Program-made: the position numbers and the translations under genes
Source: Roseateles subflavus
Lineage (GTDB): Bacteria > Pseudomonadota > Gammaproteobacteria > Burkholderiales > Burkholderiaceae_C
Assembly: GCF_030285365.1 (NCBI RefSeq)
Contig: NZ_JASVDS010000008.1
Location: forward strand, 62,001 to 126,000
Length of the DNA: 64,000 bases
Direction: 5' to 3'
The notes under the pieces: generated by a model
Seen by the model: the letters and a program-made list of their open reading frames with translations, nothing else
What the model was told of the DNA's origin: nothing
The model's database searches: none
Shown here: piece after piece, positions 24,534-33,450 of the stretch
Layout: each line of letters opens with the position of its first letter
How positions within the stretch are numbered: position 1 is the first letter of the stretch

Positions 24534-25693
24534 TCAAGGCCATCCAGCGCAAGTTTGACCTCTTCGATTTCAACCTCCATCGGGCCGAGTTCTATGGCGA
24601 CCTGGCTGAGATGTTCGAACGTGGTGAATCGATGCTCAGCTTCCTCGAGGGCGAAATTCAGAATGCCTCGCGAACCGGAATGCGCAGTCGGGCTGTCGCT
24701 CTGCGCCTCATGCTGGCGCGCTATCAATCCGGCGCAGAAGGCGGACGCCTGGAGTACCTGCTCAACGGGATCGTGCCAAGTAGCGACGCCCTGATGCTAC
24801 TGGCTGTTGAGCGCGCGAACAGCAAGCCCGCCGCGCTGCGCTCGATGAAGAGGACGATCGAGCAGCAAGACGAAATGCGCCGCATTGTTGTCGTGGCAAG
24901 TGCGCTTCCCATCGTGGTGATTCTGCTGTGCTCCGTGCTCATCTGGACGGTAGCTGGGCTGCTTCGCAAGGTCGATCAGAATGCTCCGGTCTATGTCCGC
25001 GACGCAATCTGGACTGGCTTCAATGGCCTGGCCAAGTGGATCGCTGACATCTCCATCGACTACGGTCCGGCCTTGATGGTCGTCACGGCCATTGGGCTCA
25101 TGGCGCTCGTGCATTCCTTGCCGCGCTGGAAGGGGGCATGGCGTCTGAGGGCCGAGCAGCTCCCGGTCTATTCGCTGTATCGGGACTATCAGGCGGGCCT
25201 TCTCTGCAGCTCCATCGCGATGCTTCTTCAAGCGGGGGGCACGCTGCGCGGATCGATCGAGGACCTGGCCCTGCGCGCTTCCCCGGTGCTGCGCTGGCAC
25301 CTTGGCCGCGTCCTGCAATCGCTGGATGACGCCCCCAATCGTGCCGTGGAGGCATTCAGCCGTGGCGTGTTTTCGCCCTACATGGTGGCCCGCGCATCGA
25401 CCCTATACCGAAGCACTGGCAAGGACAAAACGTTCAGCGATGTGCTGGTCCAGCTTGGCACTTCTGAAGGCGACCGCCTGGTCGGCCGCGTTCGCCTTGC
25501 AGCCATCCTGGCAGGTTCGTCGGTGACCGGTGTCTTCGCAACCGCGGCCGTGATCCTTGGCATCGCCTCGGTGACGGCCGTCGGCAAGTTCAGCAACGTC
25601 ATGCAGCCGGCCGCAATGATGGCTGCAAAGGCCGAGTATGAAGCTGCGCACCCGATCGATGCACCCGATCCAGTTCTCCCTTCCAACCCCTAA
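24530..25693 (+). CDS. pilR: PilR-type inner-membrane platform protein
   Basis: 387 aa, GTG 24530 overlapping the previous stop. Two GspF-type repeats are visible: FNLHRAEFYGDLAEMFERGESMLSFLE and YSLYRDYQAGLLCSSIAMLLQAGGTLRGSIEDL. Hydrophobic helices lie around residues 120-145, 180-195 and 335-355. This is the polytopic core of the pilus assembly machine, driven by PilQ. Length (about 370-390 aa) agrees with R64 PilR. Confidence 0.85.
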   Translation: MIKAIQRKFDLFDFNLHRAEFYGDLAEMFERGESMLSFLEGEIQNASRTGMRSRAVALRLMLARYQSGAEGGRLEYLLNGIVPSSDALMLLAVERANSKPAALRSMKRTIEQQDEMRRIVVVASALPIVVILLCSVLIWTVAGLLRKVDQNAPVYVRDAIWTGFNGLAKWIADISIDYGPALMVVTAIGLMALVHSLPRWKGAWRLRAEQLPVYSLYRDYQAGLLCSSIAMLLQAGGTLRGSIEDLALRASPVLRWHLGRVLQSLDDAPNRAVEAFSRGVFSPYMVARASTLYRSTGKDKTFSDVLVQLGTSEGDRLVGRVRLAAILAGSSVTGVFATAAVILGIASVTAVGKFSNVMQPAAMMAAKAEYEAAHPIDAPDPVLPSNP

Positions 25694-25718
25694 ATGCATC
25701 CGACTGAAGGAGTCCATG

Positions 25719-26273
25719 ATGAAGAAGCAAGCCCATCTCCGTTCCATGCGTAGCCGTCCGAAGCAAGGCGGCAATGCGCTGGTGTTCACGCTGCTGGCGC
25801 TGGTCGTTGGCGGCGTCCTCGTGGCCGTCGGCATTTCTCAATACACCGATGCAGAGCGCAGCGCCAGCATTGGCTCGGTGGTTGCAGAAGTGGCGGCCAC
25901 CATTGGCAATGCCAAATCGAACGACGGTCAGATCGGCTATGTGGGCCTCACCACCCCCATCGCAGTCGCGGGGGGCACCATTCCCCGGAATCGCGCGACC
26001 AGTGGTACTGCCGCCACGAACAAGTTCTCGGGCTCGATCACGCTCGTCGACAACAACAGCAGCACCGTTGGCACCGCCGTTCTGACCTACACCAACGTCG
26101 ATGCCGACCAGTGCAAGGAAATCGTGATGGGCACGCAGTCGCTTGCCCGCCAGGTGCAGGTGAACGGCACGGACGTCAAGCCGTTGGACGGCAAGGTCAT
26201 TCCGGGGACGCTGGCGACGCAGTGCAACTCCGCAGCGACCGCGTCCATCGCCTGGATCATCGGCCGCACCTGA
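25719..26273 (+). CDS. pilS: PilS-type major prepilin
   Basis: 184 aa from ATG 25719, chosen over 25716 because the AAGGAG site (25707-25712) then has a 6-base spacer. A basic leader ending KQGG is followed by N-ALVFTLLALVVGGVLVAVGISQY, a type IVB prepilin cleavage site and helix (the first mature residue is Asn rather than Met/Trp). Two Cys (QCKEIV and TQCNS) near the C-terminus form the usual pilin disulphide. No prepilin peptidase gene (pilU) is in the window. Confidence 0.82.
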   Translation: MKKQAHLRSMRSRPKQGGNALVFTLLALVVGGVLVAVGISQYTDAERSASIGSVVAEVAATIGNAKSNDGQIGYVGLTTPIAVAGGTIPRNRATSGTAATNKFSGSITLVDNNSSTVGTAVLTYTNVDADQCKEIVMGTQSLARQVQVNGTDVKPLDGKVIPGTLATQCNSAATASIAWIIGRT

Positions 26274-26306
26274 CCGCGAGATGCAACCCATAGGAAGGGG
26301 CTGACG

Positions 26307-27767
26307 ATGATGTACGCCTTGCACCCGTCTTGGGCCTCAGAGCGCGCCCGCGGCAGCGGCCGGCTTGGCACGCACGCTGAACGTGGCAATGCGCTGGTCT
26401 ATGCACTGATGGCACTGGTGGTCGGGGCTCTGGTGGCGGCAACGACGCTGCAGACGGAACTCATGAACCAGAAGCTCAGTGCCGGCGCAGCTGAGGGCGG
26501 CGTCTTGGCTGCTCTGGCGGATGCCGGCAACAGCATGGTGCTGGAACAGCTGATCGAGATCCAGAAGGGCAATCCCATTACCAAAGCCGGGGTGACTGTC
26601 ACCCCGGCATCGGTAGGCCCCGACCTTGTGTGGAGCGTTTCGATCGCCGACCTCAAGGCGATGAACTACCTCACGTCGAATTGGACCATCACCAAGTCGA
26701 CGCTGAACAACGCCAGCTACTCTGTCAGCTTCAAGCGCAGCCCCACGGGTTGCGTTCCCGTGAATTGCGGCGTCGACGGAGTTGTGGTCCTCAACGGTGC
26801 TGTCAAGGACTCGGCTGTCTCGGGGCAGTTCGATGGTGTTGTGGTCGGGGCGATTCTCAGCAAGCTCGGAGTGAAGGGTGGGGTAAGCCTGCCCGTCAGC
26901 CCGGGCACCATCACCGGTTATGGCGGCTCGTGGGCGGTTCCGAACCCCGTGGGAGGTTCTCCGGCCGGAGTGCCTGGCGCCTACTTCGGCACTACCAGTG
27001 GCACCACCAGCCAGTTTGTCCGAATTCAGGATTCCCGGAACCCTGACCTTCAAGGTGCGCTCAGCGTAGCCGGCAACATTTCAACTCCGTCGAATCTCGC
27101 TGGGAACACGATCAATGCAACGACGACAGTGACCGCAGGTGGGGCCGTCGTCGGGGAGACCTTCAAGAACTCCAGCAACTGCTTTCAGGTCGATGCCAGC
27201 GGGCGTGTCGGTACCAATTGCTACGCCCCGACGGACATGCCCTCGGGATGGGCAGGTGGCGTGAGCACCGGTGACGTCTATTCCCACTCCAACATTGGTG
27301 CGGGAGCTGGCGGAACGGTCTCTGCGGCCATGAAGAGCGATGGGACGATCAAAGGGGCTGCGGGCGACTTCATGGTCGCCAGCAATGGAGTGATCGGGCT
27401 TAACGCCAAGGGGACTTCGGGTGCCGCCTGCTCATCGACCACTGGCAACGTGGGTGCGCTCACGGTTGATACATCCGGGACGCTGCTGAGCTGCGTGTCG
27501 GGCGTTTGGCGCCCAGTAGGCGGAAGGCAACAGAAGCAGACGTTCTACATCGCCTCTGACGGTGCAGTGGTTCCGAGCCCGGGCTGTCCTGCAACGGCAA
27601 CGCCCCAGATCATCGTGGTGCCCGCCACCTTCTACATCAACCCAACGGCCGCCATCTCCTTCACCGGACCTGGCAGCGGCCCTTGGACGATCAACATCCG
27701 TGATGGATCAAACATCCCCGTCCCCGGGGCAACCGCACAGGTGGAGACCTACTGTGCTTACCTCTAA
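26307..27767 (+). CDS. pilV: PilV-type minor pilin / tip adhesin
   Basis: 486 aa. Leader with AERG cleaved before NALVYALMALVVGALVAATTL, then a long Gly/Ser/Thr-rich extracellular part. The end carries a PilV-like NVGALTVDTSGTLLSCVSGVW and a final 70-residue domain. In R64 the PilV tip is switched by a shufflon and chooses recipients; no inverted 19-base shufflon repeats or rci-like recombinase lie here, so the tip appears fixed. SD and start near 26307 are moderate; the second Met is possible. Confidence 0.8.
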   Translation: MMYALHPSWASERARGSGRLGTHAERGNALVYALMALVVGALVAATTLQTELMNQKLSAGAAEGGVLAALADAGNSMVLEQLIEIQKGNPITKAGVTVTPASVGPDLVWSVSIADLKAMNYLTSNWTITKSTLNNASYSVSFKRSPTGCVPVNCGVDGVVVLNGAVKDSAVSGQFDGVVVGAILSKLGVKGGVSLPVSPGTITGYGGSWAVPNPVGGSPAGVPGAYFGTTSGTTSQFVRIQDSRNPDLQGALSVAGNISTPSNLAGNTINATTTVTAGGAVVGETFKNSSNCFQVDASGRVGTNCYAPTDMPSGWAGGVSTGDVYSHSNIGAGAGGTVSAAMKSDGTIKGAAGDFMVASNGVIGLNAKGTSGAACSSTTGNVGALTVDTSGTLLSCVSGVWRPVGGRQQKQTFYIASDGAVVPSPGCPATATPQIIVVPATFYINPTAAISFTGPGSGPWTINIRDGSNIPVPGATAQVETYCAYL

Positions 27768-27777
27768 GGAGATCGCG

Positions 27778-29292
27778 ATGATGCGAACCGCGAAGGCGGC
27801 TGTGCTTGCCCTGTGCGCTGCCGCCGGGTTGTTGGCCAGCCAGTTGGTATCGGCCCAAGTCAGTGATGCCCCGCCGCCCAAGTCAGCAGGCGGGCGGCCT
27901 GTGGCATGCACTGGTGGCTACCAGGACAGCGCATGCAACACCACGCTGCTGCGAGCTGCTGCAGCGCCGCCGACCTGCTCCAGCACAGATGGCTGGGTGA
28001 GTGTGTCCCCGGCCAAGTGGATTGGATCCAGGTGGACGGCGCCGACATGCCACTACACCCCCGCGCCGAGCTGTCCAAGCGGCTACGTCGAATCGAGTCC
28101 AGCTGTCTGGACCGGTGCGTCGTGGACCTCACCGGACTGTGACCAGCCAACCGCGCCAACCTGCGGCAGCGGGTACGTGCAAACCTCACCTCCGGTGTGG
28201 ACGGGTAGCGCATGGACTGCGCCGACGTGTGCACCGAGCTCGCCAAAGCCTAGCTGCCCCGCAGGGTACACGGAGACGACGGCGCCGACCTATGCCGGTG
28301 GCGTTTGGGTGGGCCAAGTGTGCACTCCCGCATCGCCGCCTCCGACATGTCCGCCCGGCACCACCGAGACATCTGCAGCCGTATGGAACAGCTCGACAGG
28401 CACCTGGGGAATGCCCACCTGCACGGTAGTGACACCCCCCCCCGCGCCGACATGTCCTTCGGGATACACGATGCAGGTTGCCCCCGTTTGGGACGGCACC
28501 TCGTGGTCTGCTCCTACCTGCGTTCCCCCGTCAGTACCGCCGGCACCCACCTGTGGCAGTGGTTTCACGCAAACCACTGCGCCCATCTGGAACGGCAGTA
28601 CCTGGGTGGGACTGGTTTGCACACCCGTAGCCCCTCCGCCGCCGCCCAGCTGTGGAGCTGGCTATACGCAAACCACTGCGCCCACGTGGAATGGCAGCAC
28701 CTGGGTGGGTCAGGTCTGCAGCCCGGTCGCGCCGCCGCCGCCGCCTGTTTGTGGAACTGGCTACACCCAGACGACGGCACCGACCTGGAATGGCAGCACC
28801 TGGGTGGGGCAGGTCTGCACTCCTAGCGCACCGCCGATCCCGGCATCCATCGACTACATCTTCAGCTCGACCTCTTCCTGGGCATGGTTCTACTGGAGCG
28901 GCACCTTCTCCAGCGGCGCGTCGTCGTCCTATGGCCCCATGTCAGTGACCTCATCCGGATCGACGGACTGCGTGTGGGTGACTTCTGCAGGCACGCCCGA
29001 TTGGCTGCGCTGCGAGTCTGTGTCCGGTTCCATCGACGCCGAGGCCAGCTCAGCCTATGGGCTGGCCGCCAGCGCATGTGATGGTGACAGCCTCTCTGTG
29101 TCGAGTTGGGCCGATCAGTGCGCGCCCCTGGCAGGCGGCGGAGGCAGCTCTGACAAGTGCGTCTATCGATACCGGGCCGGCAAGGTCGGCAAGACGTCTT
29201 GGTCCTGCAGCAGGTGGTGGATGTATGTCGCTGACGAGAGCGGCAATCCGCCGGGAATCTCCAAGACCATTTCCATCCGGCTTCAGCGCTGA
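27778..29292 (+). CDS. Secreted protein with nine Cys/Trp repeats
   Basis: 504 aa from ATG 27778 (TAAGGAG upstream). Signal peptide ends near LVSAQ. Nine repeats of ~28-30 residues follow, pattern PTC-x-GYxxTTAPxWNGSxWxxPxC; the last three are nearly identical (GYTQTTAPTWNGSTWVGQVC). Paired Cys per repeat suggest disulphide-bridged loops. A distinct ~140-residue C-terminal domain (IFSSTSSWAWFYWSGTF...) ends the protein. The same repeat occurs once in the CAP-domain lipoprotein at 33.5-34.6 kb. Placed after pilV, so a surface or pilus-associated adhesin is an inference. Confidence 0.7.
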   Translation: MMRTAKAAVLALCAAAGLLASQLVSAQVSDAPPPKSAGGRPVACTGGYQDSACNTTLLRAAAAPPTCSSTDGWVSVSPAKWIGSRWTAPTCHYTPAPSCPSGYVESSPAVWTGASWTSPDCDQPTAPTCGSGYVQTSPPVWTGSAWTAPTCAPSSPKPSCPAGYTETTAPTYAGGVWVGQVCTPASPPPTCPPGTTETSAAVWNSSTGTWGMPTCTVVTPPPAPTCPSGYTMQVAPVWDGTSWSAPTCVPPSVPPAPTCGSGFTQTTAPIWNGSTWVGLVCTPVAPPPPPSCGAGYTQTTAPTWNGSTWVGQVCSPVAPPPPPVCGTGYTQTTAPTWNGSTWVGQVCTPSAPPIPASIDYIFSSTSSWAWFYWSGTFSSGASSSYGPMSVTSSGSTDCVWVTSAGTPDWLRCESVSGSIDAEASSAYGLAASACDGDSLSVSSWADQCAPLAGGGGSSDKCVYRYRAGKVGKTSWSCSRWWMYVADESGNPPGISKTISIRLQR

Positions 29293-29410
29293 ACCATTGC
29301 CGATCCGGTCGACCGGCCCCGACACGTGAAGGGGTCGGTCACCTGCGGCAGCTCCTTCTACGGCGCTTGGCCAATGAGCTTTGGCGCTAACCACTCAGGA
29401 GAGTGACCCA

Positions 29411-30121
29411 ATGAAAATGCCACGTCGTTCCATCATGGTGCTTGCTGCATCGGGCGTCGCTTGTGCCGCAGGGCGCAGCTGGGCTGGGGATCCGCAATCC
29501 AAGCCAGCCGTTCCTCCTTTTGATCTTCCCAAGCTGCCTTGGGAGCCGGGGGACCTCGCGCCCGTGATGTCGAGTCGCGCAGTGGGCCTCCACTATGGGA
29601 AGCACCACGCCGGCTACCTCGACAACCTGAACAAGCTGATGCCAGGCAGTGGGTTTGAGGGCCACACCCTCGAACAGATCGTCCGGGGCACCAGTGGGCT
29701 GGCCGACAAGACCGCACTGTTCAACAACGCGGCACAGGGGTGGAATCATGCGTTCTTCTGGCAGAGCCTGACTCCCAAAGGTGGCGGCAAGCCTGGCCTG
29801 GAGGTGCTGGAGAAGGTGAACGAATCCTTCGGTTCTTTAGGCGAGTTCCGCAAGGCCTTTCTCAGTGCATCCGCGGGGCAGTTCGGCTCTGGATGGGTCT
29901 GGCTCGTCGCCGACAAGGCGACCAAGCGCCTGGCGCTGATGAAGACCAGCAACGCAGAGACACCGATCGCATCGGTCGCATTCGAGCCGCTTGCGGTGCT
30001 GGATGTCTGGGAACACGCCTACTACGTCGACTATGAAAACCGCCGTAGCGAGTACGCGGCGGCCGTGCTCGACCACCTGCTCGACTGGCGCTTCGTTGAA
30101 GCAAACCTCGCCCACCTGTAA
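29411..30121 (+). CDS. sodB: Exported iron superoxide dismutase
   Basis: 236 aa from ATG 29411 (CAGGAG upstream). Metal ligands H61 (LHYGKHH), H113 (WNH), D198 and H202 (DVWEHAYY) are all present. AAQGWNHAFFW has Gln109 in the place typical of Fe enzymes. An N-terminal extension with PRRSIMVLAASGVACAAG looks like an export signal; the Arg pair hints at Tat, which carries folded metalloproteins, but Sec cannot be excluded. It converts superoxide to peroxide outside the cytoplasm. It is embedded in the pilus operon, unusual for conjugation loci. Confidence 0.88.
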   Translation: MKMPRRSIMVLAASGVACAAGRSWAGDPQSKPAVPPFDLPKLPWEPGDLAPVMSSRAVGLHYGKHHAGYLDNLNKLMPGSGFEGHTLEQIVRGTSGLADKTALFNNAAQGWNHAFFWQSLTPKGGGKPGLEVLEKVNESFGSLGEFRKAFLSASAGQFGSGWVWLVADKATKRLALMKTSNAETPIASVAFEPLAVLDVWEHAYYVDYENRRSEYAAAVLDHLLDWRFVEANLAHL

Positions 30122-30147
30122 TCCCCCTGCTGCTCGGGAGACACGCC

Positions 30148-30852
30148 ATGATTCGATTGCTGCGCAAGGAAACTCCGCTCGCCGACGAGGCCGGGCCACA
30201 GACCGTGGCCGGACGTGATCCCAAGCCAGAGCGTCTGTTGGCCCTTCTCATCATCACGGCATTTCCCGAGCGGTTCCGGCTTCCACCGCAGGGGCTTGCA
30301 TTCGCCGTCGTGCGCACCTGTCGCGAAGGCCTGGAGCATCTGGACCGGAGTAGATTCGATGCGATCTTCTGCGACATGGGGCAACTGGGGCCAGCTGAGA
30401 GTGGCTTCCGGTTTGCCAATTCTCTGAAGTCGCGTGCCGACGTCCCCCCAGTCTTCCTGATGACAGAGCAGGTCACGGTCTACGACGAAACCTACACGAA
30501 GCGCCAAGGTGCTGTCGGCCTCGTGGCAAGGACCCAAGCCGCACTTCACTTGGCTGTCACAGGGCTCAAATCAGGCACCTTGCCGATGCTCGCTGCGGCG
30601 ACGTCCGCGGCCAACACGCCATTCCCTGACGATCGTGGGGCGATGGTGAGCGTGGCGGGTCTGGGACGGGTGAAGCTCGGACTGCGCAAGTTCGTCGGTC
30701 CGGCCGCTGACGATGTCGTGGATCGAGCCCTTCGCTCACTACTCAAGCGGCAGCCGCAAGGCGCGTCATTGCTTGCACTGGTCAACGCCGTAGCGGCCAC
30801 CATTGAGGACTCGCGCGAACGCGATCGTTTCCTCGCCGAGTTTGGCGCCTGA
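30148..30852 (+). CDS. Response-regulator receiver-like protein
   Basis: 234 aa. Residues ~25-130 resemble a CheY-type receiver: LALLIITAFPERFR, FDAIFCDMG with Asp as the possible phospho-acceptor, PPVFLMTE (conserved Thr region) and KRQGAVGLVART. Acidic residues near beta-1 are not obvious, so phosphorylation may be lost. The C-terminal ~70 residues (LGLRKFVGPAADDVVDRAL...) look like a small helical domain seen with receiver proteins (DUF8082-like, from memory). No DNA-binding domain. Likely acts by protein contact with the heme sensor or FeeM encoded next. Confidence 0.6.
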   Translation: MIRLLRKETPLADEAGPQTVAGRDPKPERLLALLIITAFPERFRLPPQGLAFAVVRTCREGLEHLDRSRFDAIFCDMGQLGPAESGFRFANSLKSRADVPPVFLMTEQVTVYDETYTKRQGAVGLVARTQAALHLAVTGLKSGTLPMLAAATSAANTPFPDDRGAMVSVAGLGRVKLGLRKFVGPAADDVVDRALRSLLKRQPQGASLLALVNAVAATIEDSRERDRFLAEFGA

Positions 30853-30874
30853 GCGCCGCAGAGGAGAGGATCAC

Positions 30875-31942
30875 ATGAAGCTTTGGAAGCGTTTGCCCAT
30901 TGCGGCTCAATTGACGGCACTGCTGGCGTTGGCAACGGTGCTGGGGGTCATATGTGCCTACCAGGTAGGCGAAACCATCTACCTCAACGAGGCGAGAAAC
31001 CAAGCGCGCATTGAAGCGGACTTCGTGGAGCACGTGGGGACTTGGGCCAGCCAGTACAAGGGCGTTTGGGTCAAGAGCGATCCGTCTGACGTAGGCCTCC
31101 AGGTGGGCAACCATCTCGAGCGCGAGCTGGCGTATCCGCGACCGGCAGTAGCGCCTTCATCTGCACCAGGTGCGAGCGCGCGCGCTATGCCTGCGCGGAC
31201 CCCCGTGCTTTCGCAAGAGGATCTGGATGACCTTGAAAGCGGCTTGGCGGCCTACCACCGAAAGAACCCGGCCCTGGTCCAGCGAGAGCTCAGTGACGTC
31301 ACCCAGGCATCCACTTCGAAGGTCAAGTTCCGGATGACCAGTGACAAGCCCATGAATCCCCACAACGCGCCGTCGAAGTTCGAGCTGGCGGCGATCGAGA
31401 CGTTGCGCGCCACGAAGCAGACCGAATACTCTGAAGTGCGTGGCGACGAACTCCATTACGCCAGAAGCGTGATCGCGACTTCGGCATGCCTGAAGTGTCA
31501 CGACACCGCAGAGAAGGCACCTCAGGCCGTGCGGGCGCGTTACGGAGCCTTGCAGGGCTATGGCTACAAGGAAGGTGAAGTCGCCGGCGTGATCAGCGTC
31601 GCGATCGCGCTGAACTATGAACCCCAGCAGCTGGTAAGCGAGTTCAGCTGGAAGACTTGGCTGGCCGTGGGGGCGTTCTTCCTGTCGACGCTGTGCGTGC
31701 TGGCCTACGTCCAGCGCTCGATCATCGGGCCGGTCCGCCAACTCAAATCGTATGCCGAGCGAGCCGCTCATTCTGAGCTTGGCAGCGACATTGGGAAATT
31801 GCACCTCATCGACGACGAGCATGGCTCGAACAACGAAGTGCATCGCCTGAGTGCCGCCATCAAGGCCATGTACCAGTCCATCCGCTTGCTGCATCGGCAG
31901 AGCCGAGGTCAGCCAAGCAACGTGACTCCCTCGAGTCCCTAG
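30875..31942 (+). CDS. DUF3365 (Tll0287-like) c-type heme membrane sensor
   Basis: 355 aa from ATG 30875 (AGAGGAGAGG upstream). Transmembrane helix 1 at ~8-28, a periplasmic sensor domain, ACLKCH at 204-209 (a CxxCH c-type heme attachment motif), helix 2 at ~260-280, and a HAMP-like RSIIGPVRQL stretch. This is the DUF3365 plan seen in front of histidine kinases and cyclases, but here no output domain follows the HAMP, so it must signal through a partner. Redox or gas sensing is inferred from the family. Neighbours are the SOD, receiver and FeeM genes. Confidence 0.78.
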   Translation: MKLWKRLPIAAQLTALLALATVLGVICAYQVGETIYLNEARNQARIEADFVEHVGTWASQYKGVWVKSDPSDVGLQVGNHLERELAYPRPAVAPSSAPGASARAMPARTPVLSQEDLDDLESGLAAYHRKNPALVQRELSDVTQASTSKVKFRMTSDKPMNPHNAPSKFELAAIETLRATKQTEYSEVRGDELHYARSVIATSACLKCHDTAEKAPQAVRARYGALQGYGYKEGEVAGVISVAIALNYEPQQLVSEFSWKTWLAVGAFFLSTLCVLAYVQRSIIGPVRQLKSYAERAAHSELGSDIGKLHLIDDEHGSNNEVHRLSAAIKAMYQSIRLLHRQSRGQPSNVTPSSP

Positions 31943-31953
31943 GAGGTCCCATC

Positions 31954-32733
31954 ATGCCCGCAGAACAGGTCTACGCTGACAGCACCATCGATGATTCAGA
32001 GATCATTGACATCGTGCTGTCCTCAAGTGGAACGCGCCATACGCGAATTCCACATCCACCGACACCCGCCGGAGCTGTTGGACGGTTTCAGGTTCGTGTG
32101 GCTGACAGCTACGATCAGCGTGGAGCAGCGAGCCTGCTCATCGAACGGCGCTACAGCTGGCGCGGCTATGACGTGCCCGGTCTGGCGAGGGAGAGAAGGC
32201 CCAATGTCATCACGTTGTTTGCAGACAGTCACAACGGGCCGTTGGGCACCGTGACGCTCGGTCTGGACAGTGAGACGGGGCTCTTGTGCGACAAGGCCTA
32301 TCCAGCTGAGGTAGCCCAGCTCCGCGGGCCTGATGTTCGGCTCTGCGAGATCACCAGCCTGGCGATGGACCCGACGGACCTCAATAAGCACATCCTGGCA
32401 TCGTTGTTCCACATCGCCTACATCTATGCGCGAGTCCTCAATGGTCGAACGACGTTGCTAGCCGAAGTGAATCCCAGGCATGTACCGTTCTACGTGCGTT
32501 CTCTGGGATTCGAGCTGGCCGGTCCCGAGCGCAAATGCGATCGCGCCAATGCTCCTGCGGTGCTCCTGAAGCTGTCGCTAGAGCACGCCGAGAGGCAGAT
32601 TCGCAGGCTTGGCGGACGGGGCGGGCAATGGCCTGCAAAGAGCCTGTATGCCTATTGCTTCTCGTCGCAAGAAGAGGAGGGCATCGTCCGCCGCATCAGG
32701 ACGTTGACGGAGGCCGCCAATGACGCAACGTGA
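31954..32733 (+). CDS. FeeM-type N-acyl amino acid synthase
   Basis: 259 aa; AGGAGG lies 7 bases before ATG 31954. GNAT-fold features of the FeeM/LuxI-like group: ASLLIERRYSWRGYD, ITLFADSHNGPLGTVTLGLDS, LCEITSLAMDP and LAEVNPRHVPFYVRSLGFE. Characterised FeeM makes long-chain N-acyl-tyrosine from acyl-ACP; its fold is close to acyl-homoserine lactone synthases. The substrate here is unknown. Two bases after the heme sensor stop and overlapping the next gene, so it is tightly coupled. May produce a diffusible acyl signal or a modified lipid. Confidence 0.78.
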   Translation: MPAEQVYADSTIDDSEIIDIVLSSSGTRHTRIPHPPTPAGAVGRFQVRVADSYDQRGAASLLIERRYSWRGYDVPGLARERRPNVITLFADSHNGPLGTVTLGLDSETGLLCDKAYPAEVAQLRGPDVRLCEITSLAMDPTDLNKHILASLFHIAYIYARVLNGRTTLLAEVNPRHVPFYVRSLGFELAGPERKCDRANAPAVLLKLSLEHAERQIRRLGGRGGQWPAKSLYAYCFSSQEEEGIVRRIRTLTEAANDAT

Positions 32734-33397
32734 ACCCCAGCACTACAGGCCCGGTGACATGCGTCGCGGCTTCCTTGCGTCCCTATGGTGTGCCTGGGGA
32801 TCGTGGAAGGAGCATCGCCGAAAGAGTTCCACTCTTCGCAAGCTGCGTGAAAGTGTTCCCGCGGGCTCTGAGGTATTTCGGGACTCCGTGTTGATGGATG
32901 TTCCCGAGGGCCGATCTGTGGAACGGGCCGTGCCCATTTCTGCCGTTGCACTGACGGCGCTGCTGAACGAGCATCCGGCCGCCAGGTCGACACTGAAGCA
33001 CCTGGTCATCGTCGAGCAGACGCTGAAGCTGGCCAAGGTGGATCCCTTCTCCTACATCCCCGCGCAGGTCCTCAGCCATGCGTTGCGCCAGCTTGAAAGA
33101 CTGGGGGGCGGACAGCACCTGAGCGGTGAACTGGGGCTCCTGCACCTGCAGATGCGCCGCAAGGCCCAAGAGCATGAGATGAGAGCTCAAGCGTTCGCAG
33201 AGCAGCGCAGCGCTGCCGACGGCCAAGAATCTGAGGATCTCTGCTCCATCTCAAAGAAGGATGGTTCGAATTTGCCCTTCGCGCCAGCTTCCAATCTGAT
33301 GGCCGATTTGTTCCCAGCGGACACCGGGCATCCACTGCAGGCGCGAGACTTTGCAGACACGCAGCCCCTGGAAGTATTGACGGACTGGCGCAGATAA
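32720..33397 (+). CDS. Unknown protein, last gene of the dot/pil operon
   Basis: 225 aa, overlapping the FeeM gene by 14 bases (ATG inside). Basic N-terminus (RRGFLASLWCAWGSWKEHRRK), then a helical region (AVALTALLNEHPAARSTLKHLVIVEQTLKLAK) and a charged C-terminal part with Met/Gln/Ala helices. No signal peptide or membrane helix is clear. Coupling to FeeM suggests a joint role. Not recognised. A bidirectional hairpin follows. Confidence 0.65.
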   Translation: MTQREPQHYRPGDMRRGFLASLWCAWGSWKEHRRKSSTLRKLRESVPAGSEVFRDSVLMDVPEGRSVERAVPISAVALTALLNEHPAARSTLKHLVIVEQTLKLAKVDPFSYIPAQVLSHALRQLERLGGGQHLSGELGLLHLQMRRKAQEHEMRAQAFAEQRSAADGQESEDLCSISKKDGSNLPFAPASNLMADLFPADTGHPLQARDFADTQPLEVLTDWRR

Positions 33398-33427
33398 AAA
33401 GGGGCCGGCGCATACATGCCAGCCCCT
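33396..33427 (-). terminator. Bidirectional terminator between convergent genes
   Basis: GGGGC at 33401-33405 pairs with GCCCC at 33422-33426, extended by AGG/CCT. On the minus strand a TTTTT run follows, a strong terminator for the CAP-domain gene. On plus, only CAAATC follows. Confidence 0.7.
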
Positions 33428-33450
33428 CAAATCGCTTTGCTGACCGCCGC

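Noticed and set aside
26307-27767. Shufflon at the 3' end of pilV
   Set aside because: R64-type PilV is switched by inverted 19-base repeats and an rci recombinase. No such repeats and no recombinase gene lie near 27.0-29.3 kb; the downstream repeats encode Cys/Trp protein units in one direction only.
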